Shown one piece after another: positions 45,293 to 53,735 of a DNA stretch of 64,000 bases (within the stretch, counting starts at the first letter, position 1; every line of letters begins with the position of its first letter). The position numbers were made by a program, and so were the translations under genes. A model generated the notes under the pieces. It was not told the DNA's origin and did not search any database. It saw only the letters and a program-made list of their open reading frames with translations. The stretch comes from Paenibacillus profundus (GTDB lineage: Bacteria; Bacillota; Bacilli; Paenibacillales; Paenibacillaceae), in NCBI RefSeq assembly GCF_021369635.1, contig NZ_JAJNBZ010000001.1, forward strand, positions 124,001 through 188,000, in the 5' to 3' direction.

Positions 45293-45332
45293 GTAAAGTA
45301 AGGTCAAATCCAATGTGTCGTGGTGAATACTT

Positions 45333-45620
45333 ATGAAAATATCCGATTTCCAAACGAAGGATGTCATTAATATTGTAGACGGGAAAAAGCTAGGGCAAGT
45401 TAGCGATGTAGAACTCGATTTGAAGCAGGGCCGCATCGATTCCATTGTCGTGCCCAATTACAGCAAGTTCCTTGGCATGTTCGGTGGAGGCACGGAGTTG
45501 GTTATCCCATGGCGCAATATCGTCAAAATTGGGGCCGACGTTGTGCTTGTCAAAATGGAAGAGACAAAGACGATACGAACCGAGGAGTATGAGGACACGT
45601 CGTTTCAGCACAAAGCATAG
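45333..45620 (+). CDS. YlmC/YmxH-family PRC-barrel protein
   Basis: 95 residues forming a PRC-barrel-like beta structure: MKISDFQTKDVINIVDGKKL, DLKQGRIDSIVVPNYSKF, LVIPWRNIVKIGADVVLV. Annotated in Bacillales as a sporulation-associated family; the mechanism is unknown. The ribosome binding site is weak (GTGGTGA). It heads the ylm block that runs to divIVA. Confidence 0.85.
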   Translation: MKISDFQTKDVINIVDGKKLGQVSDVELDLKQGRIDSIVVPNYSKFLGMFGGGTELVIPWRNIVKIGADVVLVKMEETKTIRTEEYEDTSFQHKA

Positions 45621-45667
45621 GCTTACAAGGGCTGTTTATGGTACACTGTACGTTGAGGTGAACATTG

Positions 45668-46525
45668 ATGGAACCTTTTGTGCTTCAGCGAAAGAAACAT
45701 GATGACGGGCCTGAGCTGCTTGAACTAAAAGGCTGGACGGATGCATATCCGGCATTGACTGCCGGCTTCACGACACGAAGTGGAGGGGTCAGCGAAGGTG
45801 ACTGCGGTACATTAAACTGCGCGCTCCATGTTCAAGACGATGAAAAGCATGTAATAATGAATCGTCTGCGTGTCGCTGAGGCCAGCGGTATGCCGTTCGA
45901 TGCGTGGACATGCGCGGAACAGGTGCATGGCAACCGCGTGCATATCGTAACGTCGGACGAACGCGGCAGAGGGAGATTGAATCGGGATGATGCGATTCAA
46001 AATGCGGATGCCCTGGTTACTGATGTAACAGGGGTTATGCTGACATCGTTCTATGCCGATTGTGTCCCGCTCTTGTTCCTTGATCCAGTGCAGCATGTTA
46101 TCGGACTTGCTCACGCAGGGTGGAAAGGGACGGTAAGCAAAATCGGACCGGCGACGATACATACGATGATGACGAATTACCAATGTCAACTTGAACACAT
46201 TCGTGTAGCGATAGGTCCATCCATCGGACCTTGCTGTTATGAGGTGGACGAGCGCGTGCTGTCAGAGGTAAATAGCGTGTTAACGGCTTGTCCGGAGGCG
46301 ATGGCGCATGCGGACACGATCATTCGTCCCACGACGCCGGGACATGCCATGCTGGATTTGCGAGAACTGAATCGACAATTGTTGAACCAAGCAGGAATTT
46401 TGACAACAAATATCGAATGTACTAGTTTGTGTACCGGTTGCCATACTGATATGTTCTTCTCCCATCGCATGGAAGGGGGAGCAACCGGACGTATGATGAG
46501 TTGGATTGGTTGGAGGATGACATGA
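45668..46525 (+). CDS. pgeF: Multicopper-oxidase-like purine nucleoside phosphorylase (YfiH/LACC1 family)
   Basis: 285-residue YlmD homologue. The family was long called polyphenol oxidase, and later work showed purine nucleoside phosphorylase/adenosine deaminase activity and, in E. coli, a role in editing peptidoglycan precursors. Seen: TTRSGGVSEGDCGTLN, the metal-ligand motifs EQVHGNRVH, ADCVPLLFLDPVQHVIGLAHAGWKGT split over two loops, GPSIGPCCYEV and the C-terminal CTGCHTDMFFSHR. It overlaps ylmE by ATGA. Confidence 0.88.
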   Translation: MEPFVLQRKKHDDGPELLELKGWTDAYPALTAGFTTRSGGVSEGDCGTLNCALHVQDDEKHVIMNRLRVAEASGMPFDAWTCAEQVHGNRVHIVTSDERGRGRLNRDDAIQNADALVTDVTGVMLTSFYADCVPLLFLDPVQHVIGLAHAGWKGTVSKIGPATIHTMMTNYQCQLEHIRVAIGPSIGPCCYEVDERVLSEVNSVLTACPEAMAHADTIIRPTTPGHAMLDLRELNRQLLNQAGILTTNIECTSLCTGCHTDMFFSHRMEGGATGRMMSWIGWRMT

Positions 46526-47211
46526 TGACGCTGCAGCAGCGAATACAAGCTGTAGAACAACGCATACAAGCCGCATGCGATCGCAGTGGCCGCGAGCGAG
46601 ACGAAGTTCAAGTGATAGCTGTAACGAAGTATGTCTCACTTGAAGCTACAGGAGAGGCGATTCACGCTGGCTTGCCACATATCGGCGAGAATCGTTGGCA
46701 GGATGCGGAAGCGAAATGGAAAGCTTTCGGCGCGGAAGCAACGTGGCATTTTATCGGATCATTGCAAAGCAACAAAGCGAAGGACGTTGTGGGAAAGTTC
46801 ACCTACGTCCATTCCTTGGACCGCTTTTCTCTGGCACAGGCCATCGAGAAGCGCGCTGCTTCACTGGAAGAACGCGTGCGCTGCTTAATACAGGTAAATA
46901 TCTCTGGTGAAGATACGAAGCAAGGATTGCCTCCAGAGCAGGTGTCATCGTTCTTGGAACAATTGCGTGCGTTTCCTCATCTCGAGCCGGTCGGATTAAT
47001 GACAATGGCCCCTTACGAACTGCAACCGGAAGAGACGAGACCCGTCTTTCGTGGCTTAAGGCTGCTGCGTGATGAACTGGAGGCGACAATGCCCGAATCG
47101 TTACCGCATTTATCTATGGGAATGTCCAATGATTTCGAGATTGCCATCGAAGAAGGAGCAACATGGGTTCGGCTTGGTTCCATCCTGGTAGGGAAGGAAG
47201 GGGAAGCATAA
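46522..47211 (+). CDS. YggS-family PLP-binding protein (YlmE)
   Basis: PLP-homeostasis protein that binds the cofactor without known catalysis. About 229 residues forming one TIM barrel, with the PLP lysine in [36 protein letters not shown], the [12 protein letters not shown] loop and [21 protein letters not shown] split over the phosphate site. Start ATG 46522 (or 46525) overlaps the pgeF stop. Confidence 0.92.
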   Translation: MMTLQQRIQAVEQRIQAACDRSGRERDEVQVIAVTKYVSLEATGEAIHAGLPHIGENRWQDAEAKWKAFGAEATWHFIGSLQSNKAKDVVGKFTYVHSLDRFSLAQAIEKRAASLEERVRCLIQVNISGEDTKQGLPPEQVSSFLEQLRAFPHLEPVGLMTMAPYELQPEETRPVFRGLRLLRDELEATMPESLPHLSMGMSNDFEIAIEEGATWVRLGSILVGKEGEA

Positions 47212-47663
47212 TGGGTGTAATGAACCGTTTTATGAATTTTCTCGGACTGCAAGAAGAAGAAGAGATCATCGAACGTGAAAAGGTGGCGGACGCCGAAGAG
47301 CACGAGCTGGAAGCACCGGTATTCGACCAACGCAAGTCTTCATCGAAGGGAGCCAACATTGTGAGCATCCATTCACAAAAAGCGGCTAAAGTGGTGCTCT
47401 ATGAACCCCGGTCTTACGATGAAGCGCAAGAGATCGCTGATCATCTGCGTTCACGGCGCTCGGTCGTTGTTAATTTGCAGCGTGTGCGCAACGACCAAGC
47501 CTTGCGCATTATCGACTTCTTAAGCGGAACCGTATACGCCTTGAGCGGAAATATATCGAAGATTGGCGGAAATATATTTATTTGTACGCCGGAGCATATT
47601 GAAATTCAAGGTTCGATCACTGAGATGTTCGCAGAAGAGTTTGACTACAATCAAATGAGGTGA
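47211..47663 (+). CDS. sepF: Cell-division protein SepF
   Basis: Membrane-binding FtsZ partner that forms rings aligning FtsZ filaments. 150 residues: N-terminal amphipathic helix ([15 protein letters not shown]), acidic linker, and a C-terminal beta/alpha domain ([38 protein letters not shown]). ATG 47211 shares its A with the ylmE stop (TAATG). Confidence 0.94.
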   Translation: MGVMNRFMNFLGLQEEEEIIEREKVADAEEHELEAPVFDQRKSSSKGANIVSIHSQKAAKVVLYEPRSYDEAQEIADHLRSRRSVVVNLQRVRNDQALRIIDFLSGTVYALSGNISKIGGNIFICTPEHIEIQGSITEMFAEEFDYNQMR

Positions 47664-47670
47664 CCTGAAT

Positions 47671-47940
47671 TTGGAAATCCAGGTGTTAACGTACTTGGGC
47701 TATTTATATCAGATATACAGATGGCTCATTATTATTTATATTTTGATGTCTTGGGTGCCTAACGTACGCGAAAGCTTCGTGGGTGAAATAATAGGTAAGA
47801 TCGTCGAACCTTATTTAGCCCCGTTCCGGCGCATTATTCCGCCGATTGGCGGTATGCTTGACATCTCCCCGATCGTAGCTTTGTTTACGCTCCACTTCGT
47901 TTACATGGGCTTATTTGCGGTCGTTCAATATATTTTCTAA
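47671..47940 (+). CDS. YggT-family membrane protein (YlmG)
   Basis: 89 residues with two hydrophobic helices flanking the conserved SWVPNVRES and EPYLAPFRRIIPPIGGMLD motifs of the YggT family, linked to envelope or osmotic functions and, in plastids, to nucleoid or thylakoid organisation. The start is TTG 47671, 7 bp after GAGGTGA. Its stop overlaps the ATG of a small ORF. Confidence 0.9.
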   Translation: MEIQVLTYLGYLYQIYRWLIIIYILMSWVPNVRESFVGEIIGKIVEPYLAPFRRIIPPIGGMLDISPIVALFTLHFVYMGLFAVVQYIF

Positions 47941-48050
47941 TGAATAAGGAAGAATATATTGCAGATGTATTCTTGCCTTATTTCTCTCACAGCTACGGCC
48001 TGTCCTTGGACAGGGAGGACATGTCAGCTAAGCTGGAGCAGAGCTTGTAA
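47940..48050 (+). CDS. Small ORF of 36 codons between ylmG and ylmH
   Basis: ATG 47940 shares its A with the ylmG stop (TAATG), the same coupling used by sepF. It reads MNKEEYIADVFLPYFSHSYG and continues with an acidic/Lys helix ending in EQSL, stop TAA 48048-48050. It has no Shine-Dalgarno of its own. The ylmH site AAAGGGCGG follows the stop immediately. I do not recognise the peptide. It could be a real microprotein, a translational relay, or chance. Confidence 0.45.
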   Translation: MNKEEYIADVFLPYFSHSYGLSLDREDMSAKLEQSL

Positions 48051-48066
48051 AGGGCGGCGAATAGCA

Positions 48067-48858
48067 ATGACAGGCAACGAAAGTGTATACGCTCACTTCC
48101 ATCCCGATGAACGCGCGTTTGTCGATCGTGCATGGGAGTGGGTGACGCGTGCTGCGCAAGAACATGAAGTACGGCGCACTGATTTTATGGATCCGCGGCA
48201 AGCCTTCATCGTAGCTACGCTTGTCAATCGTCAACCAGACGTACAGCTTCGGCTTGACGGCGGGTATGAACAGGCCGAGCGCAAGCGGGCGCTAATCGCC
48301 CCCGATTATGTCTATGTCGAAGGAGAAGAGATGGGGATATCCGTCATGGAGATCACATCCTCTGATCGGAAATGGGACGAGCTCGAACATGGCGATTTTT
48401 TGGGTGCAGTGCTTGGTTTAGGAATAAAGCGGGACAAAATAGGTGACATTCACATCAGTGAGGACCGTTGCCATGTGCTAATAACCGAGGAGATAGCGTC
48501 TTTTCTCGATACGCACCTTCGTCAAGTGCATCGGGTCAATGTGTTTACGGAAGTGCTGCCGCTTTCCGACTTGCGCACCATTAATGTGGAACTGAATGTG
48601 ATGCAGCTCAGTGTCGCGTCGCTTCGTCTGGATGGCATCGCAAGCGATGTATTCAGACTGAGCCGCACGAAGATTGTTGCCCCCATTAAAGCGGGGCGCT
48701 GCAAGGTTAATTGGAAAGTAGAAGAGAATCCGTCCGCTCAACTTGGAGTAGGCGATGTTGTGTCGCTGCAGGGCTTTGGACGCTTCAAGGTCATCGACAT
48801 GGAAGGGATGACGAAGAAAGGCCGCATGCGGATTACGGTGGGGACGTATGCCCGTTAG
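48067..48858 (+). CDS. S4-domain RNA-binding protein YlmH
   Basis: 263 residues: N-terminal YlmH domain (AHFHPDERAFVDRAWEW, FMDPRQAFI, RKRALIAPDY), a middle domain (LGAVLGLGIKRDKIGDI), and a C-terminal S4 domain (LRLDGIASDVFRLSRTKI, VKINWKVEENPS-type). YlmH binds stalled 50S-peptidyl-tRNA complexes as a rescue factor in B. subtilis, by established work. Start 48067 follows AAAGGGCGG; the upstream open frame is not YlmH-like. Confidence 0.88.
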   Translation: MTGNESVYAHFHPDERAFVDRAWEWVTRAAQEHEVRRTDFMDPRQAFIVATLVNRQPDVQLRLDGGYEQAERKRALIAPDYVYVEGEEMGISVMEITSSDRKWDELEHGDFLGAVLGLGIKRDKIGDIHISEDRCHVLITEEIASFLDTHLRQVHRVNVFTEVLPLSDLRTINVELNVMQLSVASLRLDGIASDVFRLSRTKIVAPIKAGRCKVNWKVEENPSAQLGVGDVVSLQGFGRFKVIDMEGMTKKGRMRITVGTYAR

Positions 48859-48953
48859 GAACATTTGGGAACGGGAGTATGCAGGATTTCTGCATGAATT
48901 TGTCGAAAAAAAGGATACGCTCTAGGGTTCGTAATTTTGAGGAGGTGCACATC

Positions 48954-49436
48954 ATGCCATTGACACCATTGGACATACATAACAAAGAATTTGGCCGCAA
49001 GCTGCGCGGTTACGATGAGGACGAGGTTAACGAATTTCTAGACCAAATCATTAAAGATTATGAGGCGGCTATCCGCGAGAACAAGGAAATGCAGAGCCAT
49101 GCCGCAGGCTTGCAGGATAAGCTCAATCACTTTGCGAACTTGGAAGAAACGTTAAGCAAGACGATCATTGTGGCCCAAGAAGCAGCTGACGAAGTGAAGA
49201 GCAATGCAAAAAAAGAAGCGCAGCTCATCATTAAAGAAGCGGAGAAAAATGCCGACCGCATCGTTAACGATGCGCTGACGAGATCCCGTAAAATTGCAAT
49301 GGAAGTGGAAGAGCTGAAGAAGCAAGCTTCCATTTACCGCGCCCGCTTCCGTACGCTGGTGGAGGCGCAGCTGGAGCTTCTCAGTCAAGATGGTTGGGAA
49401 GCGCTTGAACGTGCCGAAGTAAAAGAATTGTATTAA
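48954..49436 (+). CDS. divIVA: DivIVA, polar/septal scaffold
   Basis: Curvature-sensing coiled-coil protein at septa and poles that directs Min proteins and, in sporulation, chromosome anchoring. 160 residues: lipid-binding N-terminus LTPLDIHNKEFGRKLRGYDE with EVNEFLDQIIKDYE, then long coiled coils. The C-terminal tail (QLELLSQDGWEALERAEVKEL) is short. GAGGAGGTG precedes ATG 48954. It is followed within 20 bp by the ileS promoter. Confidence 0.95.
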   Translation: MPLTPLDIHNKEFGRKLRGYDEDEVNEFLDQIIKDYEAAIRENKEMQSHAAGLQDKLNHFANLEETLSKTIIVAQEAADEVKSNAKKEAQLIIKEAEKNADRIVNDALTRSRKIAMEVEELKKQASIYRARFRTLVEAQLELLSQDGWEALERAEVKELY

Positions 49437-49453
49437 TCCTCCTCAAGTCGTGT

Positions 49454-49482
49454 TTGACATTTGTGCCAAAACGCGCTATAAC
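49454..49482 (+). promoter_or_regulatory. Sigma-A promoter of ileS
   Basis: Perfect TTGACA (49454-49459), 17-bp spacer, TATAAC (49477-49482). Transcription would start near 49489, giving a leader of about 425 nt. Confidence 0.88.
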
Positions 49483-49489
49483 TATGTAT

Positions 49490-49882
49490 TATTCGATAAG
49501 TAACCTTTCGGGCAAGTTCTGAATCAGCGCCACGATGTCGATGATTCAGTCTGACCGCAACATAACAGCAATTCAATGACGGGAACGCGCCGTCACGCAC
49601 CTTGTTCTCCAGAGAGTCGGAGATGCTGTGAACCGATGAACAAGCCGTGAGTGGACATCATCCCGGAGAAGTTAGGCTGAACCTTAGAAGCCGTTGCGTA
49701 TGCACACGTTCTAACCTGAAGCTTAACCGGAACCCTACCGTTATCGAGGGCGTGTATATATACAATACACGATCAGAGTGCCGTGCAATGAGTGAGGGAC
49801 AACTCACTTCGATGGGCGGAACAAGGGTGGTAACGCGAGATAACCTCGTCCCTTTATTGGGATGGGGTTTTTTTTATTGCAA
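49490..49882 (+). ncRNA. T-box leader (tRNA-Ile) of ileS
   Basis: Senses uncharged tRNA-Ile. The T-box AAGGGTGGTAACGCG (49823-49837) holds TGGT, which pairs with the ACCA end of tRNA-Ile. Stem I has AGAGAGTCGGAGATG and GGACATCATCCCGG, whose ATC (49657-49659) fits an isoleucine specifier. Terminator: CCTCGTCCC (49844-49852) with GGGATGGGG (49859-49867) and T8. The antiterminator alternative uses AAGGG with CCCTT (49850-49854). Confidence 0.92.
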
Positions 49883-49915
49883 ACTGATTACGGTATGGAG
49901 AAAGGAAGAGATATC

Positions 49916-52900
49916 ATGAGAAAAGTAGATGTCAAAGAACGCGCCCGGGAGCGGGAACTTCGCGTATTAGCAAAATGGAACCAAGAGCATACGTTTGAAA
50001 AATCAATTGAACAGCGGGAAGGTAAACCGAACTTCGTATTCTATGAAGGACCGCCAACGGCGAATGGTGCACCTCATATCGGTCATGTGCTTGGACGCGT
50101 AATGAAAGACTTCATTTGCCGCTATAAGACGATGGCGGGCTACCGCGTCGTGCGCAAGGCTGGCTGGGATACGCACGGTCTGCCTGTCGAGCTTGGCGTG
50201 GAGAAGCAATTGGGTATCTCTGGAAAGCAGGAAATCGAGAACTATGGCGTGGAAGCGTTCGTCAAGAAATGTAAGAACAGCGTCTTCGAATATGAGAAGC
50301 AGTGGCGCGAGCTGACTGAAGCGATCGGCTACTGGACGAATCTTGACGATCCATATATTACACTTGATAACAAGTACATTGAGAGCGTATGGCACATTTT
50401 GTCCACGATTCATAACAAAGGGCTTTTGTACCGCGGCCATCGTGTCAGCCCGTACTGCCCATGCTGCCAGACGACTCTGAGCTCGCACGAAGTGGCGCAA
50501 GGGTATGAAACGGTCAAGGATCTGTCCGCGACCGTAAAGTTCAAATTGCATGATACCGGTGAATATGTGTTGGCATGGACGACTACGCCTTGGACACTGC
50601 CTGCGCACGCAGCGCTGGCGATGAACTCGGATATGGACTATGTGCGCGTTCAACAAGACGATGCTGTCTATATTGTTGCGAAGAACTTGGCCGAGGACGT
50701 GATGAATGGATCATACACCGTTCTGTCGGAGCATAAAGGTTCCGAATTCATCGGCAAAACATATGACGCGCCGTTTACGTTCATCAAACCGGAAAAAGGC
50801 CATCTCATCGTATCCGCAGGCTTCGTAACAGATTCAAGCGGTACGGGGATCGTTCATATGGCTCCTGCTCACGGGGAAGATGACTATAAGAGCTGCCGCG
50901 AGAACGGGATTAGCTTCGTTAGTGTTGTCGACACGCAAGGCCGCTACACGGACGAAGTGAGCGACTTCGCGGGCCGGTTCGTGAAAGATTGCGATATCGA
51001 CATCGTGAAGACGTTGTCCGAGCGAGGAACGTTGTACAGCAAAGAAAAATACGAGCACAGCTATCCATTCTGCTGGCGCTGCAAGACACCGCTTCTCTAT
51101 TATGCGACCGAATCATGGTTCATCAAGACGACAGCGGTTAAAGATCAATTAATCGAAAATAACAATAAAGTGGACTGGTATCCGTCCCATATTCGCGAAG
51201 GACGCTTCGGCAACTTCTTGGAAGACCTCGTCGATTGGAACATCAGCCGCAATCGCTATTGGGGAACGCCGCTTAACGTGTGGGTGTGCAACTCCTGCAA
51301 AGGCGAGTATGCGCCGCACAGCCACCAAGATTTGCGTGAACGTGCGACTGTGCCGATTGCGCCAGACTTGGAGCTCCATAAGCCTTATGTAGACGAAGTG
51401 AAGCTCAACTGTCCGCATTGCGATCACGGCGAGATGGAACGCACTTCGGAAGTCATTGATGTCTGGTTCGACAGCGGCTCGATGCCGTTTGCGCAGCATC
51501 ATTATCCATTCGGCGACGAGAAGAGCTTCAATGAGCTATATCCAGCAGATATGATTTGTGAAGGAATCGACCAAACTCGCGGCTGGTTCTTCAGCTTGCT
51601 GGCTGTCTCGACATTGTACAATGGCAAAGCGCCGTATAAAGCGGTCATTGCAACCGGGCATATTTTGGATGAGAACGGGCAAAAAATGTCTAAATCCAAA
51701 GGCAACGTTATTGATCCTTGGGAAATCATCAACGAATATGGCACCGATGCCTTCCGCTGGGCGTTGTTATCTGATAGCGCGCCATGGAACTCGAAGCGAT
51801 TCTCCAAGCAGATTGTAGCCGAGGCGAAGTCTAAAGTAATCGATACGCTCGTAAATACACATGCTTTTTATGCGTTGTATGCGACCATCGATCAGTATGA
51901 TCCGAAGGCGTATGAGGATCGTCCGTCCGCTAACAAGCTGGATCGGTGGATTCTGTCCCGCTTGCACACGTTAATGGCAACGGTAATCAAGGGGCTGCAA
52001 GCGAACGATTTCTTAAATCCGGCGAAGGCGATCGAAGGATACGTAGATGAGCTGAGCAACTGGTACATCCGTCGCTCCCGCGACCGCTTCTGGGGCAGCG
52101 AGATGACGGAAGACAAACTGTCGGCATACCAGACGCTTCGCACGGTGCTGGTAACTCTTGCGAAGCTGATTGCGCCATACGCTCCGATGGTGGCTGAAGA
52201 TATGTACACGAATCTGGGCGGCGAATGCCAAAGCGTTCATTTAGCCGAATATCCGCAAGCAAATGAAGCTATGGTAGATGCGGAGCTTGAGCGTGACATG
52301 GAGACAGCGCGTCAAATCGTTGAGCTTGCCCGCAACGTCCGTAACGAAACGAGCATTAAGACACGCCAACCGCTGTCTGAGCTCATTATTTCCATGGATC
52401 GACAGTTCGATCTGGCTGGCTATGATGAGGTTATTAAGGACGAAATCAATGTGAAAGATATTCGCGTTGAGACAAGCGACAATGGCTTTGTTGATTTCGC
52501 CTTGAAGCTGAACTTGAAAGTAGCGGGGAAAAAGTACGGGAAGAACGTCGGGCCGCTGCAAGCCAGCTTGAAAGCAATGACAGCGGAAGACACGCGTCAA
52601 ATCGTCGAACAAGGTGAATGGAGCTTCACTAGTGCCGATGGCGAGACATTAATCATTACTCGTGATGAGCTGCTCATTGAGAAGCAGGCGAAGTCGGGCT
52701 TCGCATCCGCATCTGGCTATCAAATGACGGTCGCGCTCAACACAGACATCACGCCAGAGCTCGAACAAGAAGGCTGGGTGCGTGAAGTCGTCCGCGGTAT
52801 TCAAGATACGCGTAAAAAGCTTGATTTGCCAATTGAGAAACGCGTTGACATCGTATTGGATGTGGATGACGAATTGAAAGCGGCCATTCAAGCGTTCGAA

Positions 52901-53008
52901 TCGACGCTGCGTGACAATGTTCTTGTTGCTTCCTTATCTTTTGGTACGGACGATATGATGGAGACGATCGATTTGGGACAGAAGACAATCCGCGTGCATA
53001 TTGCTTAA
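49916..53008 (+). CDS. ileS: Isoleucyl-tRNA synthetase, type 2-like
   Basis: Charges tRNA-Ile. 1030 residues, about 100 longer than the usual type 1 bacterial enzyme. Seen: HIGH (54-57) in PPTANGAPHIGHVLGR, the CP1 editing domain, AGWDTHGLPVELGVEKQLG, zinc-type pairs CPCC, CNSC and CPHC, IDVWFDSGSMPF, and KMSKS (590-594). There is no C-terminal cysteine zinc motif. These features are those of type 2 IleRS (eukaryote-like, the class of plasmid MupA), which tolerates mupirocin; resistance here is inference. It is the only ileS in the window, and it occupies the conserved place after divIVA. Confidence 0.93.
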   Translation: MRKVDVKERARERELRVLAKWNQEHTFEKSIEQREGKPNFVFYEGPPTANGAPHIGHVLGRVMKDFICRYKTMAGYRVVRKAGWDTHGLPVELGVEKQLGISGKQEIENYGVEAFVKKCKNSVFEYEKQWRELTEAIGYWTNLDDPYITLDNKYIESVWHILSTIHNKGLLYRGHRVSPYCPCCQTTLSSHEVAQGYETVKDLSATVKFKLHDTGEYVLAWTTTPWTLPAHAALAMNSDMDYVRVQQDDAVYIVAKNLAEDVMNGSYTVLSEHKGSEFIGKTYDAPFTFIKPEKGHLIVSAGFVTDSSGTGIVHMAPAHGEDDYKSCRENGISFVSVVDTQGRYTDEVSDFAGRFVKDCDIDIVKTLSERGTLYSKEKYEHSYPFCWRCKTPLLYYATESWFIKTTAVKDQLIENNNKVDWYPSHIREGRFGNFLEDLVDWNISRNRYWGTPLNVWVCNSCKGEYAPHSHQDLRERATVPIAPDLELHKPYVDEVKLNCPHCDHGEMERTSEVIDVWFDSGSMPFAQHHYPFGDEKSFNELYPADMICEGIDQTRGWFFSLLAVSTLYNGKAPYKAVIATGHILDENGQKMSKSKGNVIDPWEIINEYGTDAFRWALLSDSAPWNSKRFSKQIVAEAKSKVIDTLVNTHAFYALYATIDQYDPKAYEDRPSANKLDRWILSRLHTLMATVIKGLQANDFLNPAKAIEGYVDELSNWYIRRSRDRFWGSEMTEDKLSAYQTLRTVLVTLAKLIAPYAPMVAEDMYTNLGGECQSVHLAEYPQANEAMVDAELERDMETARQIVELARNVRNETSIKTRQPLSELIISMDRQFDLAGYDEVIKDEINVKDIRVETSDNGFVDFALKLNLKVAGKKYGKNVGPLQASLKAMTAEDTRQIVEQGEWSFTSADGETLIITRDELLIEKQAKSGFASASGYQMTVALNTDITPELEQEGWVREVVRGIQDTRKKLDLPIEKRVDIVLDVDDELKAAIQAFESTLRDNVLVASLSFGTDDMMETIDLGQKTIRVHIA

Positions 53009-53010
53009 AG

Positions 53011-53047
53011 AACACGTTTAAAAAGGGGACTTTTTAAACAATCTCTT
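53011..53047 (-). repeat. Dispersed intergenic repeat, copy 10 (reverse, hairpin form)
   Basis: GTTTAAAAAG (53016-53025), loop GGGA, CTTTTTAAAC (53030-53039), then AATCTCT. The perfect 10-bp stem differs from the ftsA copy by one compensated pair (C-G to T-A). It begins 3 bp after the ileS stop. Confidence 0.8.
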
Positions 53048-53132
53048 AAATCGATTGGCGGGCACGGGAATGAGCATCACTTCCAAGGGAACACTAAGAT
53101 GGATACCGCTTGTAGCGTAGAAATATGAGAGG

Positions 53133-53183
53133 AGAGCGTTGACCTTGCAGGGAATTTATCCAGCATCAGGTCGCGCTCTTTTT
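53133..53183 (+). terminator. Terminator after ileS
   Basis: AGAGCG (53133-53138) with CGCTCT (53174-53179), inner pairing ACCT/AGGT and TGC/GCA, then T5. The rest of the gap to 53327 shows no gene. Confidence 0.7.
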
Positions 53184-53327
53184 ACCATTAAGGAAAGTTT
53201 AAGTTCTATGAAACAAAATCAAACATCCCTTATGGTGATAAAACCTATATGTGGTCGCTTATCTTGGAATGGCCTCGATAGAGGGTTTTCTTTTCTCACC
53301 GTTTGGCCTTAGTGAGGAGGCATGTCA

Positions 53328-53735
53328 ATGTCAAGGCAAAGACAAAGAAAAAATAAAGATAAGAAGGAACAGGAGCAAGAAAAACGAGAGACCATCACGA
53401 CCGAGTTCCCAGCTTCAATTCCGGACAATGATGAAGAAGAGCGCAAGATGATGAAGACGATACACGACTATACCGTTCTTATGGCGCAGCAAATGGAGAA
53501 GTCCCGTATTTATGAATATACGGAACTTCAGTTGAATCCTCGCCGCTTAATATGGGTCAATCTTATGGGAGGCGCTGCACGGGGTGTCGGGATCGCTATC
53601 GGCTTCACGATATTTACCGCAATCATTGTATATATATTGCAATATCTCGGGGCGCTTAACCTGCCAATTATCGGCGACTTCATTGCAGATATTGTACGTA
53701 TCGTTCAACGACAGCTAGACACGAAGTTCTATTAG
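53328..53735 (+). CDS. DUF5665 membrane protein
   Basis: 135 residues: a highly charged N-terminal third (RQRQRKNKDKKEQEQEKRE), an amphipathic middle, one or two hydrophobic helices (about 85-112) and a C-terminal IVRIVQRQLDTKFY. The pattern MEKSRIYEYTELQLNPRRLI agrees with DUF5665, function unknown. ATG 53328 lies 8 bp from AGGAGG; ATG 53322 is too close. Its last four bases overlap the convergent yteA-like gene. Confidence 0.65.
   Translation: MSRQRQRKNKDKKEQEQEKRETITTEFPASIPDNDEEERKMMKTIHDYTVLMAQQMEKSRIYEYTELQLNPRRLIWVNLMGGAARGVGIAIGFTIFTAIIVYILQYLGALNLPIIGDFIADIVRIVQRQLDTKFY

Noticed and set aside
53211-53315. Short ORF of about 34 codons before the DUF5665 gene
   Set aside because: No ribosome binding site, no coupling to a neighbour, and the sequence includes hairpins that better explain it as leader DNA.
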